Source: Planktothricoides sp. SR001
GTDB taxonomy: Bacteria > Cyanobacteriota > Cyanobacteriia > Cyanobacteriales > Laspinemataceae
DNA: 64,000 nt
Assembly: GCF_001276715.1 (NCBI RefSeq)
Contig: NZ_LIUQ01000013.1
Span: 1-64,000, forward strand
Reading direction: 5' to 3'
The position numbers and the translations under genes were made by a program. Of the stretch, positions 9,815 to 19,412 are shown in pieces. Each line of letters begins with the position of its first letter. Positions within the stretch are counted from its first letter, which is position 1. The notes under the pieces are model-generated. The model was not told the DNA's origin and made no database searches. It saw only the letters and a list, made by a program, of their open reading frames with translations.

Positions 9815-11143
9815 ATGGAAAATCAACACGCTGAATCCCTAGAAAAAATTCGCCAACAATTTGAAACAGGCCCTTATCCCAGAGTTCCCTTAGAAAATTC
9901 TTTAAAAGAAGATTATAATTCTTTATATTATCACAATTATGTCACATCCTTTTATTTAAGGAATCAAAAAGTAATTGATACCAAAGACAAAATTATTTTA
10001 GATGCTGGCTGTGGCACTGGATATAAGGCTTTAGCATTAGCAGAAGCCAACCCAGAGGCAAAAATTGTTTGCATAGATATATCAGAAAACTCATTAAAGA
10101 TATCTCAAGAAAGACTAAAATTTCATGGATTTAGGAATAATATAGAATTTCATCTTTTGTGTATTGAAGATTTGCCCAGCTTAGGGATGCAGTTTGACTA
10201 TATCAATTGTGACGATGTTCTCTATCTGCTGCCTGAACCGGCGATTGGACTACAGGGGATGAAATCGGTTTTAAAGCCCGAAGGAATTATTCGCGCCAAT
10301 CTCCACAGTTCCCTGAATCGGGTTTATCTTTATCGGGCGCAAGAAATATTCAAAATGATGGGGTTGATGGATGAAAACCCAGGGGAACTGGAAATATCTA
10401 TCGTCCGTGAAATGATGAAAGCCTTGAAAAATGACGTTCAACTTAAAGCAACAACTTGGGCTGATAATCGAGAAAATAACCCAGAGTTTTTTATGATGAA
10501 TTACTTGTTCCAAGAAGACAAAGGGTACACAGTAAACGAAATGTTTGCTGCGATGAAAGCCGCTGATTTAGAGTTCATCAGTATGGTGAATTGGCGACAC
10601 TGGGAACTGATGGATTTATTTGAAGATTGGGAGAATTTGCCGGTATTTCTGGCCATGAGCTTACCAGAACTCTCGGCGGAAGATCGATTACATCTGTTTG
10701 AATTGTTGCATCCGAGGCATCGACTGCTTGACTTTTGGTGCGGTCATCCCAACAATGGTTCAAGTTTTGTTCCTGTTGACGATTGGCAAGACGCAGACTG
10801 GCGAAGTGCCAGAGTGTATTTGCACCCTCAGCTAAGAAATTCTAAGTTAAAAGACTATTTGATCCAATGTGTCATCGACCATCAATCTTTTGAAATTAGT
10901 CGGGACGTTCCCCACCCAACAATGAATCCGGTAATCATCGGCAGTGATATTGCTGCCTGTCTGCTACCTCTGTGGGATGAGCCTCAGTCAGTGACGGCCT
11001 TGGTGGAACGCTGGCTCCAGATTCGTCCGGTGGATCCGCTCACCCTCAACCCCGTGAGTCAGGAAAAAGCGTTATTAGAGATTACCAAATTTTTAACTGA
11101 CCTGGAAGCCTTTCTATATGTGCTTTTGGAGCGTTGTGATTGA
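9815..11143 (+). CDS. Class I SAM-dependent methyltransferase, tandem paralogue 2
   Basis: A 442-aa paralogue of the preceding gene, colinear over its whole length: LDAGCGTGYKALALAEANP, INCDDVLYLLPEPAIGL, SMVNWRHWELMDLFEDWENLPVF, WLQIRPVDPLTLNP. The two copies have diverged at many codons, so the duplication is not recent. The gene ends 109 bp before the pilin start. That position between a pilin gene and GT41 enzymes suggests modification of a pilus- or surface-related substrate, which is inference from context only. Confidence 0.85.
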   Translation: MENQHAESLEKIRQQFETGPYPRVPLENSLKEDYNSLYYHNYVTSFYLRNQKVIDTKDKIILDAGCGTGYKALALAEANPEAKIVCIDISENSLKISQERLKFHGFRNNIEFHLLCIEDLPSLGMQFDYINCDDVLYLLPEPAIGLQGMKSVLKPEGIIRANLHSSLNRVYLYRAQEIFKMMGLMDENPGELEISIVREMMKALKNDVQLKATTWADNRENNPEFFMMNYLFQEDKGYTVNEMFAAMKAADLEFISMVNWRHWELMDLFEDWENLPVFLAMSLPELSAEDRLHLFELLHPRHRLLDFWCGHPNNGSSFVPVDDWQDADWRSARVYLHPQLRNSKLKDYLIQCVIDHQSFEISRDVPHPTMNPVIIGSDIAACLLPLWDEPQSVTALVERWLQIRPVDPLTLNPVSQEKALLEITKFLTDLEAFLYVLLERCD

Positions 11144-11252
11144 AGGTGGAAAAAAATTTTGCCGATGGGTGATATAAAAGTCAGAGACGGTGGGTAAGTT
11201 ATCTCTAGAAGTTAAAAAAACAAGCATCCCACATCTCAAGGAGACCTTTAAA

Positions 11253-11780
11253 ATGAAAACCGAATTAAAAGTCAAATTCCTCCAACACCTGAACGAAAAA
11301 AGAAGAGAAGGCGGTTTCACCCTGATTGAACTGCTCGTGGTGGTGATCATCATCGGGATTCTGGCTGCTGTGGCTCTGCCCTCCCTCCTCAGCCAAGCCA
11401 ACAAAGCCAAGCAGGTTGAAGCTCGGAATAATATTGGTGCGATGAACCGGGCACAGCAAGCATACTTTTTGGAAAATAACAACACATTCGCAACAATCAA
11501 GGATAATTTAGGCATTGGGATCAAAAATAGTCCTAACTATACCTACACCATCAGTGCTGGTACTCCTAATGCTCAAGCCATCCAGATAGCACAGATAGAT
11601 GCGGCTACCACAGGACAATCTCTCAAAGGCTATAAAGGGTTAACATACACCTCTACAGGTACAGCAGCGACAGAAGTTCTGACCCTGGGACTCCTCTGCG
11701 AGGCAAAAAGCCCTGGTTCTCAAGCTGGAGACCCTACCAGTGCTGGCTGTACTGCCGGTGATAAGAACCTCGCCGAATAA
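11253..11780 (+). CDS. Type IV pilin-like protein (PilA / pilin-like G/H family)
   Basis: About 175 aa. A class III signal has a basic leader of about 21 residues ending REGG, followed by FTLIELLVVVIIIGILAAVALP with the invariant Glu at mature position 5. A prepilin peptidase (PilD) should cleave after the second Gly and N-methylate the Phe. The globular part contains MNRAQQAYFLENN, which is typical of cyanobacterial pilin-like proteins. It also has a Thr/Ser/Gly-rich stretch (YTSTGTAATE, TISAGTPNAQ) and a C-terminal pair of Cys (LLCEAKS...AGCTAGD) that may form a disulfide loop. The ATG at 11253 follows an AAGGAG ribosome site. The product should be membrane-anchored and assembled into a pilus. 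A terminator follows, and three glycosyltransferases begin 157 bp downstream. Confidence 0.9.
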   Translation: MKTELKVKFLQHLNEKRREGGFTLIELLVVVIIIGILAAVALPSLLSQANKAKQVEARNNIGAMNRAQQAYFLENNNTFATIKDNLGIGIKNSPNYTYTISAGTPNAQAIQIAQIDAATTGQSLKGYKGLTYTSTGTAATEVLTLGLLCEAKSPGSQAGDPTSAGCTAGDKNLAE

Positions 11781-11862
11781 TCAATACATAGTTTAATTTA
11801 TGTCTGGTCGAGGAATGTGCCTGACGCAGAATTAGACAGGGAGAGTTATTCTTCCATTTTCA

Positions 11863-11902
11863 AGAGTGAGTAGTTGAAACTACTCACTCTCAATTATTTT
11901 TG
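11863..11902 (+). terminator. Rho-independent terminator after the pilin gene
   Basis: A 12-bp perfect stem (AGAGTGAGTAGT with its complement, loop TGAA) is followed by a T-rich tail. It separates pilin transcription from the GT41 genes. Confidence 0.85.
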
Positions 11903-11937
11903 GTTGGATTGTTTACAAGCTGGGATGAGTCACGCTG

Positions 11938-14175
11938 ATGATCGAGGATGTTCGGGAAACTGACTTTGTGGATTGGCTGGAGCAAGCCGATCGGCATCGG
12001 CTCAAAGGAAATTATACCGAAGCAGCCAGCATTTACGAGCAGGCAATTGCCACGGAGCCTGACGTAAAATCTCACTACTGGCATTTAGGCTTGCTGTTAC
12101 TTTTGCAGGGAGAAGAAGAAGCGGCTCATACCACTTGGCTGGTGGGGATGATGGATGGTGACTCTGAGCAGATCGAGCAGTGGACAGAGGAACTACGGCT
12201 GGTGCTGGAAACAGAAGCTTTAAGGCAAGAAGAATTGGGAGAGGATATGGTTGCCTGGTTGATTCGGCAACATATTCGGGAAATTTGCCCCCAGGATATT
12301 CACAACTTGTTGCATTTGATCCAACTTGGGAGCAAAATTAATCGTTTGCGAGAGGAGGAGTTAACTGCTTGGGATGCGATCGCAGTGCTAAAATCAGTCA
12401 CTCCTAAGCAGATCGATCGGGATTTGCTCCTACAAGTTTTACGCAGCTTAATCAATGTGGCTCCACTGCATCCTTATCCGCAGGAATTTGCCGAAGCTTG
12501 TGTGCAGCATCTATCAGAAAGTGCTGAGTTTCGGGATCTGCTGATGGAGGTGGCGACGCAAATTGCCTATGAACTACATCAACCCAAAATCGCGATCGCC
12601 TGGGGAGAGTTATGTTTGCGGGCTGGGACTAGCACGCAACCCCAAGAACTTTTAGGGAATTTGGCTGGTATTTATGACTATGCGGGGAATTTTTCCCAGG
12701 CGATTGAAATGGCAAAACGCGCTTATGCTTTATGCGAAACTTTGCCAGACCAAGTTTTTGCGAATTACCGCATCCTGAAAAGCTTGCTCGGTGCTGGGGG
12801 ATACTGGGAGGAAGCTAATGTTGCTTTAACGAAACAAGATTCATTGATGTTATCGCTGATAGCGGAAAAACCGCCAGAACTGGACTTGGTGAGGGCGAAA
12901 CGTTTGCTGAGTTCTACTTTTTTATTTCCCTACTTGCGAGACGATCCGGTAAAAAATCGCCAGATTCAAAATTCTGTTGCCGATCTGTTTCAGTTTTATA
13001 TTCAAGAATCAGCGCGGGAGATAGTAAGAAAATTTCAGGAGCAAGCGGTACAGCGTCGGCAAATTAATCCAACTGACAGACGTTTAAAAATTGGCTATAT
13101 TTCTCATTGTCTGCGATCCCATTCTGTGGGCTGGTTAGCGCGATGGTTATTTCAGTATCACGATCGCCAGCGGTTTGAAATTCACGGCTATTTTATGAAC
13201 TATCAGCCCTTGGACGATCCCTTACAAGCCTGGTATATGAATCATGTTGACCAAGTACATCAATTAGGTGCGGATAGCCTTAAGATTGCGGCAGAAATTG
13301 CCCAGGACGAAATTGATATTTTGATTGATATTGATAGCTTAACCTTGGATAGAACTTTTACGGTTATGGCCTATAAACCTGCGCCGATTCAAGTAACCTG
13401 GCTAGGTTGGGATGCGGCGGGATTACCTGCGATTGATTATTTCATCGCTGACCCTTATGTATTACCAGTCAAAGCCGCAAATTACTATACAGAAAAAATA
13501 TGGTCTTTGCCGCAAACTTATATTGCAGTGGATGGCTTTGAGGTAGGAATTCCCACCCTACGGCGAGAGGATTTAGATATTCCCACTGATGCAGTAGTTT
13601 ATTACATTGGTCAGAAGGGATATAAGGGTAATCTCCCCACAGCCCGACTACAAATGAAGATTCTTAAAGCGGTGCCGAATAGCTACTTTTTGATTAAAAG
13701 TAGGGCAGATGAAACGGCAGTAAAAAATTTCTTTACTGAACTAGCAGAAGCCGAAGGTGTGGACAGTTCTCGTTTAAGATTTATCCCGTCTGCTCCCTCA
13801 GAAGAAATTCACCGAGCGAATCTCGGCCTTGTTGATGTGGTATTAGATACTTATCCTTACAATGGCGCAACTACTACATTAGAAACGCTCTGGATGGGGG
13901 TGCCTATGGTGACGCGAGTTGGCCAGCAATTTTCGGCTCGCAACAGCTATACGATGATGCTGAATGCTGGAATCACTGAAGGGATTGCTTGGACAGATGA
14001 AGAATATATAGAATGGGGAATTCGTCTGGGGACAAAGCCACAACTGAGACAAGAAATATCCTGGAAATTGTTACAAGGAAGACAAACAAAACCCCTGTGG
14101 AATGCCAAACAGTTTACCCGTGAAATGGAAAATGCTTATCAGCAAATGTGGCAAATATATCTCAATGGTGCATGA
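11938..14175 (+). CDS. TPR-GT41 (SPINDLY/OGT-like) glycosyltransferase, copy 1
   Basis: 745 aa. The N-terminal about 375 residues are helical with TPR-like repeats (EAASIYEQAIATEPD, LAGIYDYAGNFSQAIEMAKRAY). The C-terminal GT41 catalytic region (about 379-740) has DRRLKIGYIS, HSVGWLARWLFQYHD, EIDILIDIDSLT, KPAPIQVTWLGWDAAGLPAI and the nucleotide-sugar-binding segment YNGATTTLETLWMGVPMV. GT41 enzymes transfer GlcNAc, fucose or a related sugar to Ser/Thr of proteins; donor and target here are unknown. It is the first of three tandem paralogues transcribed together, and the next gene starts three bases after its stop. The target may be the pilin just upstream, by context. Confidence 0.88.
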   Translation: MIEDVRETDFVDWLEQADRHRLKGNYTEAASIYEQAIATEPDVKSHYWHLGLLLLLQGEEEAAHTTWLVGMMDGDSEQIEQWTEELRLVLETEALRQEELGEDMVAWLIRQHIREICPQDIHNLLHLIQLGSKINRLREEELTAWDAIAVLKSVTPKQIDRDLLLQVLRSLINVAPLHPYPQEFAEACVQHLSESAEFRDLLMEVATQIAYELHQPKIAIAWGELCLRAGTSTQPQELLGNLAGIYDYAGNFSQAIEMAKRAYALCETLPDQVFANYRILKSLLGAGGYWEEANVALTKQDSLMLSLIAEKPPELDLVRAKRLLSSTFLFPYLRDDPVKNRQIQNSVADLFQFYIQESAREIVRKFQEQAVQRRQINPTDRRLKIGYISHCLRSHSVGWLARWLFQYHDRQRFEIHGYFMNYQPLDDPLQAWYMNHVDQVHQLGADSLKIAAEIAQDEIDILIDIDSLTLDRTFTVMAYKPAPIQVTWLGWDAAGLPAIDYFIADPYVLPVKAANYYTEKIWSLPQTYIAVDGFEVGIPTLRREDLDIPTDAVVYYIGQKGYKGNLPTARLQMKILKAVPNSYFLIKSRADETAVKNFFTELAEAEGVDSSRLRFIPSAPSEEIHRANLGLVDVVLDTYPYNGATTTLETLWMGVPMVTRVGQQFSARNSYTMMLNAGITEGIAWTDEEYIEWGIRLGTKPQLRQEISWKLLQGRQTKPLWNAKQFTREMENAYQQMWQIYLNGA

Positions 14176-14178
14176 TAA

Positions 14179-16029
14179 ATGGAAAATCACGAAAACTACA
14201 ATAATCACTGGGAACAAAAAGCCTATCAATGCTGGATGCAAGGAGATTATGCTGGGGCGGCAAAATTTTACGATATTGCATCCGCAACGCTGCGCGAAAG
14301 AGCAATTTTGGCGCGTCCCGACATCCAGCAAAATTATTGGCTGATGAGCTTGATGTATTTATTGGCAGAAAATGAACCAGAAGCGGAAAGAGTTTGGCAA
14401 GAGAAATTAGCAGATAATAATTTGACGATTTCTGAGCCAGAGCAGAGGGAAAATTGGCTAATTGAATTAATTTCAATTTTCGATGCAGAAGCGGAAAGAC
14501 AAAAGACAATTGCTCAGTTTAAAACCGCTTGGTTGATTCGGAACCATATTTTAAAATTAGCGGAGAAATTGCTCGAAGTTGCCACTTCGGGCAAAAATCA
14601 GGCAATTGCTTATCATCTAATGATTAAAATTTTACTAGAAAGTGGGGGCAATTGGGAAAAAGCACGGCAACTTTATCAAGAATATCAAAAATTACTGGAG
14701 GCGATCGCCAAAAAGGATGTGGCGATCGAATCCAGTTTTACTCTTGAATTGATGGCAACGTTGGGATTTCAAGCTTACTTCTGCGACTGTCCCCAACAGA
14801 TGCACCAGTTTAACAATGAATTTGCTAGGTTTTACTACGAAAAAGTTAGAGCATATTTTCCTGATTTATCCCTGGAAAGGAAATCAAAGTTAAACATTCC
14901 AGAAAACCGAGATAAAAATTTAAAAATCGGCTACCTATCCAGCGGGTTTAACCGACACTCAGTTGGTTGGTTAGTCCGATGGATCTTCAAATATCACAAT
15001 CGAGAAAAATACCAAATTTTTGCTTATAACTTAGGAAGTAAAAATGACGATTTAAAATATTTTTTTGAAGACATACAACAATCTCCATCAAATTTCATTG
15101 ATGTTTTTAATTGGGGGGCTAGGGAAATTGCCGAATTAATTGCTAGGGACGAAATTGATATATTAGTGGATTTAGATAGCATTACTCATCGCTTGACTTC
15201 TCAGGTATTGGCATTACAACCGGCTCCCATTCAAATAACGTGGTTGGGGTGCGATGCTTCGGGATTACCAGCGATCGATTATTTTATTGCCGATCCTTAT
15301 GTTTTGCCGGAAACAGCCTCAGATTATTATGCCCAAAAAATTTGGCGACTGCCCAAAGTATATGTGGCTGTGGATGGGTTTGAAGTGGGAATCCCGACGA
15401 TCCGAAGAGATAGCTTAGGAATTCCCAACGATGCAGTGGTTTATTTCAGTTCCCAAACCGGATATAAACGCAATCCCGAAAATGCCAGATTACAATTGCG
15501 AATCATTAAACAAGTAAAAAATAGCTATTTTCTAATCAAAAATTTAGGAGATGAAGCCTTAACTAGAAGATTTTTTGAGCAATTGGCGGATGAAGAAGAT
15601 GTAGATAGCTCCCGGCTGCGATTTTTACCACAAGTTTCTTTAGAAGAAATTCACCGAGCTAATCTGGGAATTGCCGATGTGGTGCTGGATACTTATCCCT
15701 ATAATGGGGCAACAAATACGTTAGAAACACTGTGGATGGGGATTCCCCTGGTTACAAGGGTGGGGGAACAATTTGCGGCTCGTAATAGTTATACCATGAT
15801 GGTCAATGCAGGCATAACCGAAGGGATTGCTTGGAGTGATGAAGCTTATGTAGAATGGGGTATTAAACTGGGTCAAAATTCCAGGTTAAGGCAAGAAATA
15901 TCTTGGAAATTATTACAAGGAAGACAAACAGAACCCCTCTGGAATACGAAGCAATTTACTCGTGAGATGGAAAACGCTTACGAGCAAATGTGGCAGGCAA
16001 AGCAAAAATATTTGGCAAGTAAATTTTAG
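14179..16029 (+). CDS. TPR-GT41 (SPINDLY/OGT-like) glycosyltransferase, copy 2
   Basis: 616 aa, shorter than its neighbours because the TPR-rich N-terminal part is only about 245 residues. The GT41 region starts at NLKIGYLSSGFNRHSVGW and keeps DILVDLDSITH, QPAPIQITWLGCDASGLPAI and YNGATNTLETLWMGIPLV. A GC-rich palindromic repeat (14272-14302) is inserted in frame near the start and encodes the odd run [10 protein letters not shown]. Spacing of three bases to the upstream gene implies translational coupling. Confidence 0.87.
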   Translation: MENHENYNNHWEQKAYQCWMQGDYAGAAKFYDIASATLRERAILARPDIQQNYWLMSLMYLLAENEPEAERVWQEKLADNNLTISEPEQRENWLIELISIFDAEAERQKTIAQFKTAWLIRNHILKLAEKLLEVATSGKNQAIAYHLMIKILLESGGNWEKARQLYQEYQKLLEAIAKKDVAIESSFTLELMATLGFQAYFCDCPQQMHQFNNEFARFYYEKVRAYFPDLSLERKSKLNIPENRDKNLKIGYLSSGFNRHSVGWLVRWIFKYHNREKYQIFAYNLGSKNDDLKYFFEDIQQSPSNFIDVFNWGAREIAELIARDEIDILVDLDSITHRLTSQVLALQPAPIQITWLGCDASGLPAIDYFIADPYVLPETASDYYAQKIWRLPKVYVAVDGFEVGIPTIRRDSLGIPNDAVVYFSSQTGYKRNPENARLQLRIIKQVKNSYFLIKNLGDEALTRRFFEQLADEEDVDSSRLRFLPQVSLEEIHRANLGIADVVLDTYPYNGATNTLETLWMGIPLVTRVGEQFAARNSYTMMVNAGITEGIAWSDEAYVEWGIKLGQNSRLRQEISWKLLQGRQTEPLWNTKQFTREMENAYEQMWQAKQKYLASKF

Positions 16030-16044
16030 GAGGCTGTTTCCTCA

Positions 16045-18264
16045 ATGGAAAACCAGAATAATTGGGAACAAAAAGCTGCTCAATGCTGGATGGCAGGAGA
16101 CTACAATCAGGCGGCACAGCTTTATGAACAGGCAATTTCAGCTAATCCAAAACAGCGACAAAATTACTGGTATTTGGGGCTAATGTTGCTGTTGGGAGGA
16201 GAAGAAGAAGAAGCTCATACCACTTGGCTTCTAGGAATGATGGAAGGTGATTCTGAGCAAATGGAGGCTTGGACGGCAGAACTGTTGCAAATTCTGGAAA
16301 CTGAGGCGAACAGGCAACAAGAAAAAGCCGAGAATTCACCAGCTTGGTTAATTCGACAACATTTGCGAGAAATTTGTCCCGGAGATATTTATAACCTATT
16401 GCAGCTAGTTCAACTGGCGATCGCTCAAGAGACATTAACTCCAGAGGACTTTGCCGCTTGGAACATTATTGAACTCCTAGAATCTACAAATCCTGGTAGT
16501 TTGGATTCGCAATTACTGATAAAAGTGGCAGAAAACTTATTGGAGTTTGCCCCCTTAGAATCATATTCCCAAGAATTTGTTGCTGCTTGTTTGCCTCATC
16601 TGAAAGGAAATTCAAATTTTCGAGATGTTCTCTTGGTGGCAGCCGCTAAAATTGGCTACCAGATGCGGGAAACGGACATCGCAATCGCGATCGCCCAATT
16701 ATGTTTGCAGGTTAATGCGGAACATCCCGAAGAAATTTGGAGAAATCTGGCTCGTTTTTACGAAAAATCAAAGCAGTATGATCTGTCAATAAAAGCAGCG
16801 AAACAATGCTATGACCTATGTGAATATTTAGCAGATAAAATTGCCGCCAATTACCAGATTATCACAGCTTTATTAGTTACGGGTGGATACTGGGAAGAAG
16901 CAGTGGATATCTTTAAACGGCACGAGTCTATGCTATTGTCGTTTCTAGAGTTTCCACCGCAGGAAATTTTAAAACTCAGAGCATCGCGTTTGCTCACTGC
17001 TATGTTTTGTTTCCCCTATTTCAGAGATGAACCAAAAATTAACAGAAAAATCCAAAATAAGATTGCTCATTTGACCCAGGAACGCATCCAAGCAGATGCC
17101 AGGAAACAAGGGTATTCCTTTAATCAGCATTTGAATAAACCTGAATTGATGACTCAGGGAAGACGCTTAAAGATTGGATATATCGGCAATTGTCTGAGAA
17201 AACATTCCGTAGGTTGGATGGCAAGAGGAGTGTTTCAATATCACGATCGCGATCGGTTTGAAATTCACGGCTATTTCGTAGACTATGAGCCAGGGGATTC
17301 GCTGCAAGAATGGTATATTCATCATGTTGACCAAGCTCACAAATTAGGCTCGAATGCTTTACAAATTGCTGAGGAAATCGTCAACGATGAAATTGATATT
17401 TTAATCGATGTTGATAGCCTAACTTGGGAGGTTACATTTCAGGTGATGGCGTTGAAACCAGCCCCCATTCAAGCTACTTGGCTAGGCTTGGATGCGGCGG
17501 GACTGCCAGCCATTGACTACTATCTAGCCGATCCATTCGTTTTACCAGAAAATGCCCAAGATTACTATGTGGAAAAAATCTTGCGCTTCCCCAAAACTTA
17601 CATCGCCTTGGATGGGTATGAAGTGAGTGTTCCCACCATGCGGCGCGACGAATTAGAAATTCCAGCGGCAGCAGTGGTTTATTACAGTGGTCAAACCAGT
17701 TCCAAACGCAATCCAGATATGGCAAGACTGCAAATGAAGGTTATTAAAGAGGTGCCAAATAGCTACTTTTTGATTAAAACTTGGCCTGATGTAGAAGGGG
17801 TGAAACAATTCTTTCTAGAATTGGCAGAATCAGAAGGAGTGGCGGTTTCCCGACTGCGATTTTTACCTAACGATTCTTCGGAAATTCATCGAGCTAACTT
17901 AGGAATAGTTGATGTGGCACTCGATACCTATCCTTATAGTGGTGCAACCACAACTTTGGAAATACTTTGGATGGGCATTCCCATCGTAACTCGCGTGGGC
18001 GAACAATGGGCTGCCCGGAATAGCTATACCATGATGGTCAATGCTGGAATTACCGAAGGCATTGCTTGGACAGATGAAGAATATATCAAATGGGGAGTTC
18101 GTCTGGGTTTAGACTCAGAATTGCGGCAAAAGATATGGTGGAAATTACGGCAAGGTCGCCAAACCGCACCCCTTTGGAATGCTCGGCAATTTACTCAGGA
18201 AATAGAACAAGCCTATCAGCAAATGTGGGAGAAGTTTCTCCAAGATTCAAGGGTTATACCATAA
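16045..18264 (+). CDS. TPR-GT41 (SPINDLY/OGT-like) glycosyltransferase, copy 3
   Basis: 739 aa and most like copy 1 in layout: TPR-like N-terminus (AAQLYEQAISANPKQRQNYW), then GT41 from about residue 372 with RRLKIGYIGNCLRKHSVGW, EIDILIDVDSLTW, KPAPIQATWLGLDAAGLPAI and YSGATTTLEILWMGIPIV. A good AGGAGG ribosome site lies at 16027-16034, right at the stop of copy 2. It is the last gene of the three-gene set; a MITE-like inverted repeat and a convergent operon follow. Three diverged tandem copies suggest different acceptor or donor specificities. Confidence 0.88.
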   Translation: MENQNNWEQKAAQCWMAGDYNQAAQLYEQAISANPKQRQNYWYLGLMLLLGGEEEEAHTTWLLGMMEGDSEQMEAWTAELLQILETEANRQQEKAENSPAWLIRQHLREICPGDIYNLLQLVQLAIAQETLTPEDFAAWNIIELLESTNPGSLDSQLLIKVAENLLEFAPLESYSQEFVAACLPHLKGNSNFRDVLLVAAAKIGYQMRETDIAIAIAQLCLQVNAEHPEEIWRNLARFYEKSKQYDLSIKAAKQCYDLCEYLADKIAANYQIITALLVTGGYWEEAVDIFKRHESMLLSFLEFPPQEILKLRASRLLTAMFCFPYFRDEPKINRKIQNKIAHLTQERIQADARKQGYSFNQHLNKPELMTQGRRLKIGYIGNCLRKHSVGWMARGVFQYHDRDRFEIHGYFVDYEPGDSLQEWYIHHVDQAHKLGSNALQIAEEIVNDEIDILIDVDSLTWEVTFQVMALKPAPIQATWLGLDAAGLPAIDYYLADPFVLPENAQDYYVEKILRFPKTYIALDGYEVSVPTMRRDELEIPAAAVVYYSGQTSSKRNPDMARLQMKVIKEVPNSYFLIKTWPDVEGVKQFFLELAESEGVAVSRLRFLPNDSSEIHRANLGIVDVALDTYPYSGATTTLEILWMGIPIVTRVGEQWAARNSYTMMVNAGITEGIAWTDEEYIKWGVRLGLDSELRQKIWWKLRQGRQTAPLWNARQFTQEIEQAYQQMWEKFLQDSRVIP

Positions 18265-18270
18265 ATGACT

Positions 18271-18355
18271 ACAGCAATTTTCTAGGGCGAAGCATTTGTG
18301 GATTGCCGATTTGTGATTTTTTCCATAAATTTTGCCACAAATGCTTCGCCCCTAC
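18271..18355. repeat. MITE-like inverted repeat (GGGCGAAGCATT family)
   Basis: GGGCGAAGCATTTGTGG at 18285-18301 pairs exactly with 18335-18351. The left edge ACAGCAATTTTCT is shared with the element at 54902-55133, so both belong to one dispersed family. It lies between convergent operons and could also act as a bidirectional terminator. Confidence 0.75.
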
Positions 18356-18402
18356 AAAGGTGCTCTATTAATCTGAAAAAATCTGTCAGTCAAGGTCAAG
18401 AA

Positions 18403-19395
18403 TTAAAAATCATTAATCTTGTAGTCTTTCAGATAATCTCGAAGTTTAGCCACGATCGGTAGAGAAGCTAATCCTTGTTCTTTCAGTTCTGGAATTTGGC
18501 TGAGAACCTCAATTATATTATTAGCAAAATTATAATTAGGGTCATTTTTGCCATATTCCAGAGTGAGATACTGTAGTAACTCTACCGTATAGTCAGGAAA
18601 GTTCATCAGGTCAGCGATCGCAGCTAATTTGAGAATGTTCTGCGGATTTTTTAGGGGTGAGTCAAGGTCTTCTCGGATTAAATCGCGGAAATAAAGAGCA
18701 TCTCCCCACAGTAATTGTCCGGCGCAAGAAGTTGATTGAATTGGCGAATCTTTGCGAGGCCGACGAGCACCCGCTAAATCAAATAGTGTAAATCCTTGGT
18801 TTCGCAAATAATTGTCCACATCTCCAAATAAAGGTTGATTAGCATAAATTTCAGAAAAGTTAACTTCCACTTGAACCGCTAAAATACTGCGGTCTAAAAT
18901 TTTACCAGCCCCCTCCATTACCTGAATTTCTGCTCCTTGAATATCCAGTTGGAGAAAATCGATTTCCTGAATTGCTTCGGCTTCGCAAAAGGTATCTAAA
19001 GTGGTTGTTTCTATTTCAACCGTAAAATCTAGTTTAACTAAATCAGAAAGTCCGGCAAACCGATTAATGAAAGATTCATTTGGTGGATATAGAGAGCAAC
19101 ACATGGGATTTTTCGTTACATAAAGCGTGGCTTCACCCACAGTTTTTGCCAATGCCAAGGGAATATGTTTTTCCGTCCAATTAATCTGTCTCTGTTCGAT
19201 ATCTTCATTGGCTGCATCACAAGCATCAGCATCGGCATCAAATCCATAAATGGTCAGGTTGGGAGCAAAAAGATTCCAGCCTTGACTCCCGTAGTCATCT
19301 TGGCTGGTTATTTTTCGAGAACCCACATTACAGATTGTCATGGAAATTTGATCTAAATGACCACTTTTCTTTAAACTTTCCACAAAAGCTGACAT
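18403..19395 (-). CDS. FkbM family methyltransferase
   Basis: About 330 aa. SAM-binding N-terminal region with CNVGSRKITSQDD and LTIYGFDADADAC, followed by the FkbM hallmark DFLQLDIQGAEIQVMEGAG. FkbM-type enzymes O-methylate sugars or polyketide hydroxyls; the substrate here is unknown. The C-terminal about 90 residues are helical and of unknown role. It is the last gene of a four-gene minus-strand operon. The ATG at 19395 was chosen; a TTG at 19416 would overlap the upstream stop by four bases and is also possible. Confidence 0.85.
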   Translation of the reverse strand: MSAFVESLKKSGHLDQISMTICNVGSRKITSQDDYGSQGWNLFAPNLTIYGFDADADACDAANEDIEQRQINWTEKHIPLALAKTVGEATLYVTKNPMCCSLYPPNESFINRFAGLSDLVKLDFTVEIETTTLDTFCEAEAIQEIDFLQLDIQGAEIQVMEGAGKILDRSILAVQVEVNFSEIYANQPLFGDVDNYLRNQGFTLFDLAGARRPRKDSPIQSTSCAGQLLWGDALYFRDLIREDLDSPLKNPQNILKLAAIADLMNFPDYTVELLQYLTLEYGKNDPNYNFANNIIEVLSQIPELKEQGLASLPIVAKLRDYLKDYKINDF

Positions 19396-19412
19396 GGCAA
19401 AATTCTCACTTT

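Noticed and set aside
14275-14300. Frameshift or sequencing error in GT41 copy 2
   Set aside because: The odd residues ASATLRER come from an in-frame palindromic repeat seen in other genes, not from a broken frame.
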